A DNA stretch of 64,000 nt. It comes from Owenia fusiformis. Taxonomy: Eukaryota; Annelida; Polychaeta; Sabellida; Oweniidae. Positions within the stretch are counted from its first letter, which is position 1; the number at the start of each line of letters is the position of its first letter. The notes beneath the pieces were generated by a model. That model saw nothing but the letters and a program-made list of their open reading frames with translations, searched no databases and was not told the origin of the DNA. Location of the stretch: positions 25,228,166-25,292,165 of the forward strand of contig CAIIXF020000011.1 in NCBI GenBank assembly GCA_903813345.2. The letters run 5' to 3'. Both the position numbers and the translations under genes were made by a program. Below are positions 28,601 to 37,400 of the stretch, one piece after another.

Positions 28601-31600
28601 AGGGAAGATAATTAATTACCCTGGGCAAGCAACTGATAGACAATATAATTACAATATAGAGGTTGTCTGATTGTATATTGTTCACAGTTATAGAATATGA
28701 GCTACTGTTGTATATAAATGTACCATATTGTATAATCAACTATCAAATAAACAAATATGTAAAGATAACAAATAATCAATTATGATAAGAGTCTTTTAAA
28801 TGATTGTCATTTAAACTTCTAATGTTACATAAGGTCTCTACTATCCCCCCCCCCCAAAATGCTCAGTCCAAGTTTGTCACATACATGTATTACGGAAGCA
28901 AACAAGATAATAGGGGAAGAGAAAATTACAAAAATGAAATTGAGATATATTCTTTAAGCATTTTAGTAGTGGGTACTGCATTGAAAGTGGTAATGTCATA
29001 AATTTTGTCAAAAATATAATTCAGATTTAACAATGTGCCATATTTGGCATTCTGATACTCATAGCATCTTTCTGTTTCACCTGAAACATCTCAGGGCTGA
29101 GAAGATTTGAGATGTCATGGTTTATCATGATGCATATTTGGTATGATTTATCTGTTTACTTTTGATCAGGTGTTTATTAAAGACAATAATCAGGTGCCCT
29201 GTATAAAATGTGATGTTGGTGAAATCAATAGACATATGAATGTATACATCCACAAGGAAAACATAAATATTTCATTATAAATGCAGCATGGGTCAATAGA
29301 ACCAATACTTAATATATAGTTTTGATACAGTATGCTATATACATGTGCATTATATTTACCATGGGTGTGAGAGCCTAGATGACTTACAATAGGTGTATTT
29401 CAAGTCCACTTTTTAGAAGCAAAACCAAACCATTCAAAGGGGGAACTTTTGTATTGTAGCCAATTTGTGCTTTATGGAATATTATCAACATGTGAATAAC
29501 TTTTGGATATACTACTCCAAAACACATGGCTTCAGCAACAGTCGTAAAAACATGTTTCAATCAGTTTAAGACTGGGCAAAGACACGGTTTAAATATCTGG
29601 GTCAAAGACCATGTCCAATTATAGCATGTTTCAATCATTTATATATGCAAGTCAATTAGAAAAAGGCTATATTAGTCCACATTTATAACTCATGGTGAGA
29701 TGAACATCAAGAAAACATATACATGCTGAGTAGATGGTCATTGTTCACACACCCAACAGAGCTAAAGTTACTCTAGAGTTTTATATGACAAATTGACCAT
29801 GAAGGATACGACTGGATTCAACTTATGGAAGTCCACTTTGAAACACATACGTATTGCACTAAAAATGTGTCAATTTGCAAACACCTTTTTCTAGCCAACT
29901 AAACACCTCCCTGTGAAGTTGTGAACACTTCTCAATTTAACCCATGTAGGAAATCTATGGCGATTTTTATGTCAGAAAATGTCTTCAATACTCGACAAGA
30001 TAAGAGAAACAAACAAAATATATCTTAATCGCTTTCTCTCTTATCCCTAAGCACATAATCCAGGAGATCTATGATAGCCTATTGAATATTTCCAATAACT
30101 AGATCTAATACACAAAACTGCTTCAATATGAACTATTTACGTCAATCATGTGTGGGCTTTACTGAGATATAGTACTTTTATTAACCATTACCCAGTATGA
30201 TGTTGGAATATTGTTAAAGCAGCATAATTTCATGAAGATATTCCTGTCTCAGAGACTAATTAATATGACATCTCCACAGGATGTACTCAGAAAACAAGAA
30301 AAATATCACCTGTAACACACTGAAGCATGATGATTTCTTTCTTCATTTCTAACCCACTATAACAGAATCTAATAATTTTGAGAATCAAACAACCTTTAGC
30401 TATTATTGATCATTTTTGGACAATGTTATCTCATTTTTGGTGTTATCATGTTTCTGCTTGAAAAAAAGATGTGACAATTATTACACAATTGGCACAATAG
30501 AGAATTGTCACTATTAATTGAGTCAAAACAACTACAGTTTTGGACAATTGAAATTGAATTGTATATAACTGGAATGGTAAATAACATCCTTGTATCATCT
30601 CAAGATATGGTTCACTCCCTAAATAAAGATGGGTGAAGAATAAAATTGAATTGCCCAAATAGTACAAGCAAATGTTAAATCTGAAGGAACTGTATATGAG
30701 CCTAGGAGGGAGACTCAGACGAATGAGTATGCAGGGTGGGGCAAAACTTGTTTTTATTTTTTCAAAACTAATGTACATTAGATATATTGCACTCATTCTG
30801 GATAAACACCAAATTTTTATACCAGCTGAAATATCATGGTAACATTGCATGTTAACCATAAATAAGTACTATACATGTATAGTACATAGTTCATTTAAAA
30901 CCAAGGGTTGATTTAACATTTAAGTTAGTTTACTTGAATCACTTGGGAGTATTAGGGTGGAGTTCCGTCATGATTCCTGATTTTGAAAAACAACTTTTGG
31001 AACAAGTCCCATTCATGACTTTTAAGTATGATTAAACTCACTTGGGATTTTAATCCACATACTGGTCTTGTCCCCCTTGTTTTATTTATGTAACTTCTAC
31101 CAATACCATACTTAAATTTGTTTATTTTTCAGTAACTGCACCTACAGTAGAGTTTACCCTTCGGATAATAATAATGGGCTTTTCCTTTCCAATTTGAATA
31201 TCAAAAGAGGCCACAAATAGGCTACACTAGCTTGGGGTCAACGTAGTTAGTGGGCGTGGGCTAAATATAACTGTTTGTTTTGATTTTTGAGCACTATTGA
31301 TATGTTAAAATGTCACCAAATTCTGAAGAGATGTACAGATATTGCAAACAAGTTATATCAGTTTGAATTCAATTTTCTAATTTGATGTTATTTGGTATTT
31401 CCAGATAAAAAATATCAGACAGTTGAACTCCATATGGTGTCCATATTCAACATGTGTTTTGGCTTGGGTTCAATTTTCAAATATGAGAAAACACCCCTCT
31501 TTTCATACAGGTTTCCTGCTCAATAACGAAGCTATAGGTGAAAACAAGTACACATTATGAAAGATTGAACTTCAAAGTATACAACTTGTTCGTATGTTAG

Positions 31601-31755
31601 GATAAAATAAGTAACAGACGATATGTAAACACAGAATAAATTCCAAGAAAATCTGCACTCACCGCTTCTGTATGGAAGACATCATTGTCGAGAATTTCGT
31701 TAAAATCGCCCTCTCCGAGTTCATTGAGTCGTCTATCCCCGCTGTACAACTCCAT
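4305..31755 (-). CDS. CREB3L: CREB3L1/CREB3L2-like ER-bound bZIP transcription factor, complete 8-exon gene
   Basis: CDS = complement of 31663-31755, 14527-14716, 13029-13292, 9755-9924, 8495-8697, 7363-7516, 5449-5665 and 4305-4612. All junctions are GT/AG and the sum is 1599 nt (532 aa plus stop), close to the ~520 aa of vertebrate CREB3L1/2. Order: acidic activation region with [14 protein letters not shown] (exon 2); SUMO-type motif IKVE around K167; SDSEGSLSP motif; [20 protein letters not shown] leading into the basic region (about 278-301); leucine zipper with heptads L304, F311, L318, L325, L332, L339; a short membrane segment (about 355-368, [13 protein letters not shown]); and a lumenal tail with the site-1-protease-type motif RVLL at 434-437. 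In this family the protein sits in the ER membrane, is cut by S1P/S2P in the Golgi, and the N-terminal part activates secretory-pathway genes. That role is inferred from family. I cannot separate CREB3L1 from CREB3L2; this may be the pre-duplication orthologue. Confidence 0.93.
5139..5281. repeat. 15-bp inverted repeat pair, possible small element
   Basis: GGGGTAATTAGCCCA at 5139-5153 and its exact reverse complement at 5267-5281, 113 bp apart, between CREB3L exon 7 and exon 8. No internal coding sequence. Confidence 0.4.
5449..5665 (-). CDS. CREB3L: CREB3L exon 7 (membrane segment, lumenal region)
   Basis: Opens with [13 protein letters not shown], completing the membrane anchor, then a Ser/Pro/Asn-rich lumenal stretch ending DDSYDTPS. 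Acceptor TTTCAG, donor AGCA|GTAAGT; an in-frame read-through beyond the donor is intronic. Confidence 0.92.
5666..7362. other. CREB3L intron 6
   Basis: About 1.7 kb without coding evidence. It contains the compact TIR element at 6969-7034. Confidence 0.7.
6969..7034. repeat. 66-bp TIR element ending ACAGGRTGGGCCAAA
   Basis: The left end ACAGGATGGGCCAAA and right end TTTGGCCCACCCTGT are inverted copies with one mismatch. Single ends of a similar type occur near 1165-1175 and 30731-30745. The CAGGGTG-type termini resemble ends common in invertebrate Tc1/mariner-like non-autonomous elements; that link is inference. Confidence 0.5.
7363..7516 (-). CDS. CREB3L: CREB3L exon 6 (leucine zipper)
   Basis: Continues the zipper ([20 protein letters not shown]) and ends with QAGTCLM, the start of the membrane segment. 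Acceptor TTTTTCAG, donor ATG|GTGGGT, phase 0. Confidence 0.93.
8495..8697 (-). CDS. CREB3L: CREB3L exon 5 (basic region)
   Basis: Encodes [20 protein letters not shown] followed by the DNA-binding basic region with [15 protein letters not shown], the CREB3-family signature. Acceptor GATTCTAG; donor ACG|GTGAGA splits an arginine codon completed in exon 6. Confidence 0.95.
9755..9924 (-). CDS. CREB3L: CREB3L exon 4
   Basis: Encodes a proline/serine-rich linker containing [18 protein letters not shown], a conserved block before the bZIP in this family and a plausible phosphorylation region. No ATG-initiated frame reveals this exon; it was found by reading the reverse complement between a TTCTAG acceptor and a CCA|GTAAGT donor. 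Confidence 0.9.
9987..10450. mobile_element. 464-bp DNA transposon relic with perfect 27-bp TIRs
   Basis: Positions 9987-10013 and 10424-10450 are exact 27-bp inverted copies (start TTACTGTAGATTGGGTTAAT). It lies within CREB3L intron 3, 63 bp upstream of exon 4. Inside, on the minus strand at 10063-10258, an open frame ends at a consensus donor (GCAC|GTAAGT) and encodes [20 protein letters not shown] followed by TAR, which resembles an HTH/psq-like DNA-binding domain of transposon proteins. The frame lacks an ATG, so it looks like a decayed first exon left in a deletion derivative. Confidence 0.7.
10063..10258 (-). pseudogene. Relic transposase N-terminal exon (HTH-like) inside TIR element
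   Basis: Open minus-strand frame of about 65 codons without a usable ATG, basic, with a helix-turn-helix-like stretch ([20 protein letters not shown]) directly followed by a GTAAGT donor. The remaining exons are absent before the left inverted repeat. The superfamily cannot be assigned from this alone. Confidence 0.4.
11460..11639. repeat. TACAGTAAAACCTG-family TIR element, copy 1
   Basis: Begins TACAGTAAAAC and ends GTTTTACTGTA (exact 11-bp inverted ends), with inner GTAGAACACC / GGTGTTCTTCCTAC pairing. This is the most complete family member in the window. Confidence 0.65.
13029..13292 (-). CDS. CREB3L: CREB3L exon 3
   Basis: Low-complexity activation region rich in Q, T, S and P, with IKPDP and IKVEP motifs; the second fits the psi-K-x-E SUMO consensus. 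Acceptor TTTGTAG, donor ATGG|GTAAGT. Confidence 0.88.
14356..14425. repeat. TACAGTAAAACCTG-family fragment
   Basis: Contains AATCTGAACACCTCTCAATG and TGTGAACACTTTTTCTCCG, matching the interior of the copies at 56064-56215 and 42995-43175, without complete ends. Confidence 0.4.
14527..14716 (-). CDS. CREB3L: CREB3L exon 2
   Basis: Acidic and aromatic activation-domain segment with [16 protein letters not shown], the conserved CREB3L N-terminal motif. Acceptor TTTCAG, donor AAAAG|GTATTT, ends in phase 1. Confidence 0.9.
16561..16730 (+). promoter_or_regulatory. Promoter-like module with GC box, CCAAT, CRE and TATA inside CREB3L intron 1
   Basis: Plus-strand order: GCCCCGCCCCC at 16561, inverted CCAAT (CATTGGTCAAT, about 16624), palindromic CRE TGACGTCA (16649-16656), TATATATA-like CCATATATAG (about 16668-16677), a second inverted CCAAT (16708-16712) and a consensus donor GCG|GTGAGT (about 16715). 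Spacing fits a plus-strand start near 16700 with a short first exon, antisense to CREB3L. The CRE is palindromic and the CCAAT boxes work either way, so a minus-strand alternative CREB3L promoter is also possible. Confidence 0.5.
17324..17445. repeat. About 50-bp tandem repeat, 2.4 units
   Basis: Two near-identical units built of AAAAATCGTATTG, CGTATNACATG and TTGTCCCCGGG, then a partial third. The CCCCGGGAAAAAATCGTATT blocks stand out from the AT-rich background. Confidence 0.6.
18460..18527. repeat. 68-bp hairpin, 21-bp stem
   Basis: CCTTGGTCACATTTGCTCTG at 18460 pairs with the reverse complement ending at 18527 (21 bp, 2 mismatches). The 26-nt loop includes GGCGCCGGCC. Length and stem would suit either a small palindromic element or a pre-miRNA-like structure; expression cannot be judged from sequence. 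Confidence 0.45.
19437..19540. repeat. 104-bp hairpin element with C9/G10 tracts in the stem
   Basis: The left half, from GTCTAGCTATAAGCCGCTGT through a C9 tract to ACTAC, and the right half, from GTAGTG through a G10 tract to GCTAGAC, are inverted copies of about 40 bp with a few mismatches. Confidence 0.6.
22250..22500 (-). repeat. Possible tRNA-derived SINE relic
   Basis: On the minus strand GGTTCAATCCCGAC (at about 22468-22480) fits the RNA polymerase III B-box consensus, followed by a non-AT-rich body with TAGCCTGTTTCACATCACTC. No convincing A box was found upstream, so it would be 5'-decayed. Copies elsewhere would be needed to establish a SINE. Confidence 0.3.
23730..23850. repeat. 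(ACGG/GACG)n microsatellite within a repeat-element end
   Basis: GGACGGACGGACGGACCAAC followed by GGACGGACGCC lies next to CATTCTGGGGAGAGCC and GGGCGATCCCATAGGCC. I recall ACGG microsatellites inside non-autonomous Helitron-like ('pearl'-type) elements of bivalves. The left limit of the element was not resolved. Confidence 0.4.
24090..24235. repeat. TACAGTAAAACCTG-family fragment
   Basis: Carries GTGAACACACTG near the left and AAAAGTGTTCATGTTTCGAG with GGTGTTCACTT on the right, the paired GAACAC/GTGTTC interior of this family. Ends are degraded. Confidence 0.3.
28282..28497. mobile_element. 216-bp TIR element, copy A (GTAC-flanked, CAGGCCCGTAGCCAGG ends)
   Basis: Starts GTACACAGGCCCGTAGCCAG and ends CTGGCTACGGGCCTGGTAC, with C8-C10 and G8 tracts and no coding capacity. 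It is the reverse complement of the element at 32547-32763 over nearly its whole length. GTAC at both sides in both copies is either target duplication or part of the inverted repeat. Confidence 0.75.
31663..31755 (-). CDS. CREB3L: CREB3L exon 1 (start codon)
   Basis: Encodes 31 residues beginning [18 protein letters not shown] and ends in phase 0 at a GTGAGT donor. The start was chosen because the ATG at 31755 opens an acidic N-terminus typical of the activation domain and the spliced frame stays open from here. It lies about 17 kb from exon 2, so its link to exon 2 rests on phase and family resemblance. Confidence 0.8.
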
Positions 31756-31759
31756 AGTA

Positions 31760-32270
31760 CAGCTTTATATTAGTCCAAGTTTTTAGTTGACTTCTGGTGG
31801 TGAAATTTTAAGAGAAATATGCCAAAATGTGGAAGTTTTTTCGAAAGTTGTTTGGGGAAATACCTTGCCTTTTCACACACACGGAAGTGAATGTATTCGT
31901 CCGCTCCGTTTTAATCAGTCCGGTTATATCTTTATTTTGCTAATGCTTCATCTTTGTTTCGTTGTGTCTTCGTTTCTCTTGGAATTTGTTTACGATTTTA
32001 GATTACGATTACTAGTTCCAGCCTGGAAGTTTTCGCTGCCCAAGTTTTGCTGTTTGAGTTGACTCAGACAGTCATGAACATGCGCAGTAATCGACGTCAC
32101 TGGGAATATCGCTCTCGATTGCTACACGTCAGTTTTTACACTAAGCTCTAAGCCAATCAGATCTCACGCCGACTAATCAATATTCATAAAAGGCCACAAC
32201 AAATAGAGTTTTGGTGATTGTAACCAATGAAGCTGCTTGTGTTGTTTCACTATAGCTATTGGCTAAAGCT
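31760..32270 (-). promoter_or_regulatory. CREB3L: Putative CREB3L promoter and 5'UTR
   Basis: Immediately upstream of the CREB3L start codon. Visible elements: an AP-1 site TGACTCA (32060-32066), a CRE-like TGACGTCG on the minus strand (about 32092-32099), ATGCGCA-type NRF1 half-site (about 32080) and CCAAT boxes (32153 plus strand; about 32258 minus strand). No clear TATA at a convincing distance. A CRE-like site would permit autoregulation by this bZIP family; that is inference. Confidence 0.5.
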
Positions 32271-34326
32271 ATGTATCATAGACATGAGGATAAAGAATCA
32301 TATGTGTTGAGTTTCAATAAGTTTATTGTACAGTCAATATTTCTTTCTCTACGTTTAATACAGAAAGGCCATGTACAATGTTGAAACTGGTAAAACTTTG
32401 TCAGTAAACTCCTTCAAAAGTATTTTTACCCTCTAATTGAAAGCCCATGAATAGGCTAGTATTTTTAAATGTTCATGTCTAATCTCTTATATTTTTGAAT
32501 GGAACAGCCCTAGGTGGGTGGGCCTACTCTCTTGAGATAATGGACAGTACACAGGCCCGTAGCCAGGATTTGCCAAGGGGGGGTTCAGTTTTCAAAAATT
32601 TCCAGGGGGGGGATTCACATTTGACAATTTTGGCCCAAATATAGCTAAAATTACTTGAGAAGTGCTCAAAATGGTGAAAAACTGCATGATTTTGAAAGAA
32701 TTTTTGGCCAGGGGGGGGGGTTCGCCCGAACCCTGCGAACCCCCCTGGCTACAGGCCTGGTACAAGTGGACCATACCGAACACAATGGGGAATATTTGAA
32801 AAAAATTGCTAGATCTGCAATTGTGCAATGACTTGAATATGGATGAGACCCATTTGGATTATGACAGGGATGATAATACTTAATAATCAATTACAGAATA
32901 ATGGTTTTGATTGATAACCAAAGAAAGAAGTTGATTACACTTATGCTTGATTGAGCTTGTTACATTTGTATTGCAATTTGAACCTAAGATCAAAACTAAG
33001 TTTTCTTTTAATATGCTAATATAACACCAGTCCTAGACAGACACAAATAAACAATCAAATCCACATATAACTGTAATTAAAACAAGACAATAATTAGTAA
33101 AAAGGAAAAGACCGATGAAAATATGTGTACCGTAAATTAAACTGCTGCAGTCATTTAGCAAAGGAATTACTAAAATCATAAAGCACAAAAAAATTTACAT
33201 CATAATTTTCTAAAATATTTATTTCATATTTAAATTTGTACAAATATATTAATAACATCCATAGAAAAATTTCATGTTAACTCTATAAATAACCTGTTTT
33301 TTATATCACAGATATTTTGGACGGAAAAGTAGAAATAAACAAGACATTTTGACTAATGCACAATTATAATGATATGTTCTGAAAAACAATCATACAATCT
33401 TGCTCAGTGTTCATACATATTTTGTAAATATTTATATTCATCATGACCAGTATCAAAATATAAAAATCAACAAAATCATATTTTGAAAATCAATAAATAT
33501 AAAAATAAGACGAATTCTCATATAATACACCAGTAAAAGTATCAGAGTAGATGTGCAGTAAATTAAGGACGGAATTAATAGCTTATTGATGATTTTTTTC
33601 AAATATCATCTGTATTTGTTTTTTATTTGGATGGAATCAACAATGCCTGAGTTAGTATCACCTTTTAACCCCCCTCCCTTATACTTGTTTTAGTCAATAC
33701 AATTGATGGCCTATGCTCAATATTTAATACAGGTCACCATTAAAATATATGATTTAGTTTTAAAAAACACTTAATGCTTAATGTATAATGGAATGCAGTT
33801 TCTACATCTGTTACCAGAATCAATAAATTGCATAGCAAATAGCTTTTCACAAAAAAAACTCAATGTTTGAAAAAATAATTAGGCTATCCAAAAATTGTTT
33901 CATATGCTGCATATTCATAGAAGCATGTATTGAATAAATGGAAAATCAATGCCCACGATGTGCTGAAGTTGCATTTTAATTGAAATATTATAAAAATTCT
34001 ATGAAAAGATACAGACAGCTGGGAAAGACATAATACAGAAGCACTCATCAAATTCTGAAACTATTAAATGATGAAACAGATTTTAAAGTGATGCAATTAA
34101 AAATTAATTGTGATTCAGTTTGCTTTCTTTGGTCATTGCTTCTTTGTGATTGAATGTATATAAGCATCATGCTGCTTTTCAAGGATTTGGGGTCCAATTG
34201 CATTTTTAGGTCTAATTGTATAAATATACACATAATACTCAGTGTATAGTATGTACTGTTGAAAACACTGAGAGGGTATTTTCTGAAAAAGTTCAGTTTG
34301 ATCCAATGTGTCCACATACAGTTATT
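32271..34326. other. Intergenic DNA between DNAH1 3' end and CREB3L promoter
   Basis: About 2 kb of AT-rich sequence without coding evidence, containing the TIR element at 32547-32763. DNAH1 and CREB3L are in the same orientation. Confidence 0.6.
32547..32763. mobile_element. 217-bp TIR element, copy B (inverted relative to copy A)
   Basis: Same family as 28282-28497 in opposite orientation, 4.0 kb away across CREB3L exon 1. The ends match (GTAC flanks, CAGGCC...GGCCTG). The minus-strand open frames here, rich in [11 protein letters not shown]-type residues, are translations of the repeat, not genes. Confidence 0.75.
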
Positions 34327-34332
34327 TTTATT
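34327..34332 (-). terminator. DNAH1: Candidate DNAH1 poly(A) signal
   Basis: AATAAA on the minus strand 38 nt past the DNAH1 stop codon. The resulting 3'UTR would be short; other AATAAA matches occur downstream in the AT-rich flank. Confidence 0.4.
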
Positions 34333-34370
34333 GTTACAGCCTATTTTAGATTGTCCAGTATTTGAGATTT

Positions 34371-34492
34371 CTAGTAGTCAAGGGCACAGAGTAAGGCCAC
34401 GCCTCTCTTTATCCAATGATTTTGTTTCTTGTCCGTAGGGATCTCTACTGGTGACACAAAGTTTGTTGACAGACCCGTAGTTGACAATGTAC
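34371..34492 (-). CDS. DNAH1: DNAH1 last exon and stop
   Basis: [12 protein letters not shown] then [15 protein letters not shown] and TAG. The family usually reads TTGHSTN; histidine is leucine here. Confidence 0.95.
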
Positions 34493-37400
34493 CTGGAAAT
34501 ACACAACAAAATTCATAAATACTTTAACTTAGTCTTGTTTCAAACCTCTGATCAACTCATATTTATTTTCTTTTTTCCCATTAAAGCAAGGAAGAACTAC
34601 AACATTTGAAGAAATGTTGATCACAGAAGAAAATTTGAGAATGTTGATTGGAGAAATAAGGAAAACAATTTTTCAAAGAAACCTAGTGTAACAAAACCAT
34701 CATTCAAGACCAGGAAGCTTCTATCGTAGTTATGGAAAGAATTCAAATACGATTGGACCATGAGCCCGACCATGGGCTTTTTCTCTTGAAAGCCCATGAT
34801 TGGACCAAGGATGAACAAAATTAATGATCTTTGTTTAACAGCCTCATACGCAATGACTTTTTACTAATGTATTGGTATCCAGGGCAAGAAAAAATAAAAT
34901 ATAATCAAAATTCCAGTTCACTGATAAAATCTAAATGGATTGAAATTAAATCTGTGCAAGGATTGATCCATTTGTCAATAATGTGTGATGTTAAAACATC
35001 TCCATTGAGGCGACATATGTTGTTAAGTTTAGCTTCTTTTCACTTTAGTATTGGACTAGGCATTAGATGAAATCGTGCAAATAAAGATGAGATGTTACAG
35101 CTGTATTCAACTGCTCATCTGATGCAATAAGGAAAAAGAAATTGTTTACTTTTTCAATTAAAAATCCTCAACAGTGAACCTTCACAAGTTAAAGGTACTG
35201 AACTGATGCAATAATGGTGAATCAAGAAAACAGGTGAAACTGAAACTAGTGATAGCTCAATTATACAATTATATAAATAGATATGCAGAAAAGGATTAAC
35301 CAATTCAAATAATCTGGTGTTTTCTCCCTGTTGATTTGTGTGAATAGAGATAATGCTAAATAAAAATATTAATAAATGAAGTTCAGGATATTGGGATTAT
35401 CCCAAGGTAAATAATATATATGCCTGAGGACCAAACGTCCTTCCAGTAATCTCAATATCCTGAATCGATTATAGGATGATCTGTTTATCGCTGTATTCCC
35501 CAGCTGACATTTTCTGAACATGTTCACATAATGCATTAAATTGAAACTGTTTCTTCACAAAATCGAGCAACATGTGTAACACATATTTTTCTTAAAGGAC
35601 AAGTCTCGGTAAGGAGAACAGTCTTCTGGGCGAATAATTTTTTTATGAGAAATGTAAAACTATCACCAAAATTAAATTATGGATATGATGAACTTTGCTC
35701 TACAAATAAAACCGAGACTAGTCTTTTTCAATTGATCACATTGATGAATACCCAAAAAATCGCATCCCTTTGAGATTTGCTGGGTACACCCCTGATATGT
35801 GCACACAATATATGTACATGTATACATACTATACAATATATCAATATGGTAACGGTAACACATGCAGTACAATAGTCAATAATGTGAAGAAGTCCTATTT
35901 ATTTGAATCAGGCACTTTAGGATTAATAAATCCATGCCTGAATATACAAACATTAATCTTATTATGAATGTAAAATAAACAACAACAGTGCTATAAAGTA
36001 AATATAAACAATTATGTAAATAATTGAAAGGATCATTTCAGCTTTCAATAAACATTTAAGTGAAACAATTATGTTTGCACTTAAAGTGTGTTTCAGTTAT
36101 GAACAATTGCTCTTTGAGACTGAACAAAGAAGTCATAATTCAATATTGACAGACACAAGGACTCTAACATTGATGAAGTATTATCCCATACTCAGGTTGG
36201 ATGCTTCAATGGTTCATACATGTAACATTAACAGAGCCCGGATTCCCACTGTAGGCACCCCTGTCTATATTCCAAAGACTCTATGTCCCAGAATTGCTAG
36301 AATTTCAACTGGTGTACATTTGAAACGGAGCCTAGAATTGACAGCTCCAGAGCTAATTAAAGTCAAAGTGTAATAATGACAGAAATGTCATTATCTAGTC
36401 TACACCAAGCAAAGAAAATCTCATTTCTCATGTTATACTTAATTCTATAGAAAAACCCCCAGCCAGAAATTCTTTAAAAATCACCATTCTGAGCTCTTTT
36501 CTGATACTTTTTAGCCAAATCTGTCAAAAAGCTCCCCCCTTCGCAAAAGCTCCCCCTTGCTAAAACCACTCCCCCTTGGTAAATGCTAAACAACAACCCC
36601 GTTTCTTACCTGCTCTTGTTAGTGTTTTGTAGACAGGGCATACATAGAAGCCTTCCTTGGGGGGTACCCTGTTAGGTGTAGGAACCAGCCACATGGGAGG
36701 GAAGTCAGTGTACAACTCCTTGGGACGAGATTCAGTCAGTTGGTGTTCCACAAAGTCCCATCTAAAAATATATATTTTAAAAGAGAATGAGATGTATGAA
36801 GGCATTGTTATAAAAAAGATGTATTTTATGATCTCAAACAATTACAATTATATTTGATAGTTGAATAGTTAACATCACTAAACTATGCAAAAATATCTAG
36901 AGGTAGATCTTGTAAGTATAATGTATAGATGTAAAAAGGTAATGAGAATGAGATGTATGAAAGCTTTGTTATAAAAAATGTTATCTAATGTAAAATAAAA
37001 AAATTATAAGAAACATAAAATGTGAATCAAATAGTATACTATATTGAATTCAGCAATAAACATGCCGTATATCCAAACAATGGTTTTTAATATGCCATTT
37101 TCATGTTAAGCCATAAATGTGTATGATGGTTTGGCCAATAAAGTTAGTGTAATGTTATATTAATATCACAAAGCTTTCAGTCAATGATCCTATTTGTAAG
37201 ATGACTTTCAATAACTAAAAATATCAAGTAAATGTGCTATTTTCACCAATCCTGCCACCTATATTAGATGAGTTACACTATTTTCAGATTTATTGAGTCA
37301 TTCCAATGATGTGAATCTGAATGATGTGTCTGAGGTTTTGCATAATGTCCTAACAGCTTGATTCAGGTTGGGCTATTACCATAAATATCAGGAAATGATG

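Larger units (their letters stand above)
14717..31662. other. CREB3L intron 1 (about 17 kb)
   Basis: No recognisable coding exon on either strand. It holds the promoter-like module (16561-16730), a tandem repeat (17324-17445), a hairpin (18460-18527), a G/C-tract hairpin element (19437-19540), a possible SINE relic (22250-22500), an ACGG-repeat element tail (to about 23850) and a GTAC-flanked TIR element (28282-28497). Long first introns often carry enhancers and alternative promoters. Confidence 0.7.
34493..36609. other. Last intron of DNAH1
   Basis: About 2.1 kb without coding support. It holds the hairpin at 35382-35464 and, near its upstream end, a diverged GTAC-family relative (36455-36600). 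Confidence 0.6.

Noticed and set aside
30446-30859. 137-codon open frame on the minus strand
   Set aside because: Hydrophobic, AT-driven composition, no family resemblance, and it reads through a CAGGGTGGGGC-type repeat end near 30731.
34745-34802. Inverted AGCCCATG words as a hairpin
   Set aside because: Pairing is short and imperfect, and similar AGCCCAT words recur at 32440 and 62720, so it is weak as a separate element.
36071-36373. 100-codon plus-strand frame in the last DNAH1 intron
   Set aside because: No recognisable domain, no flanking signals; likely chance or decayed repeat.
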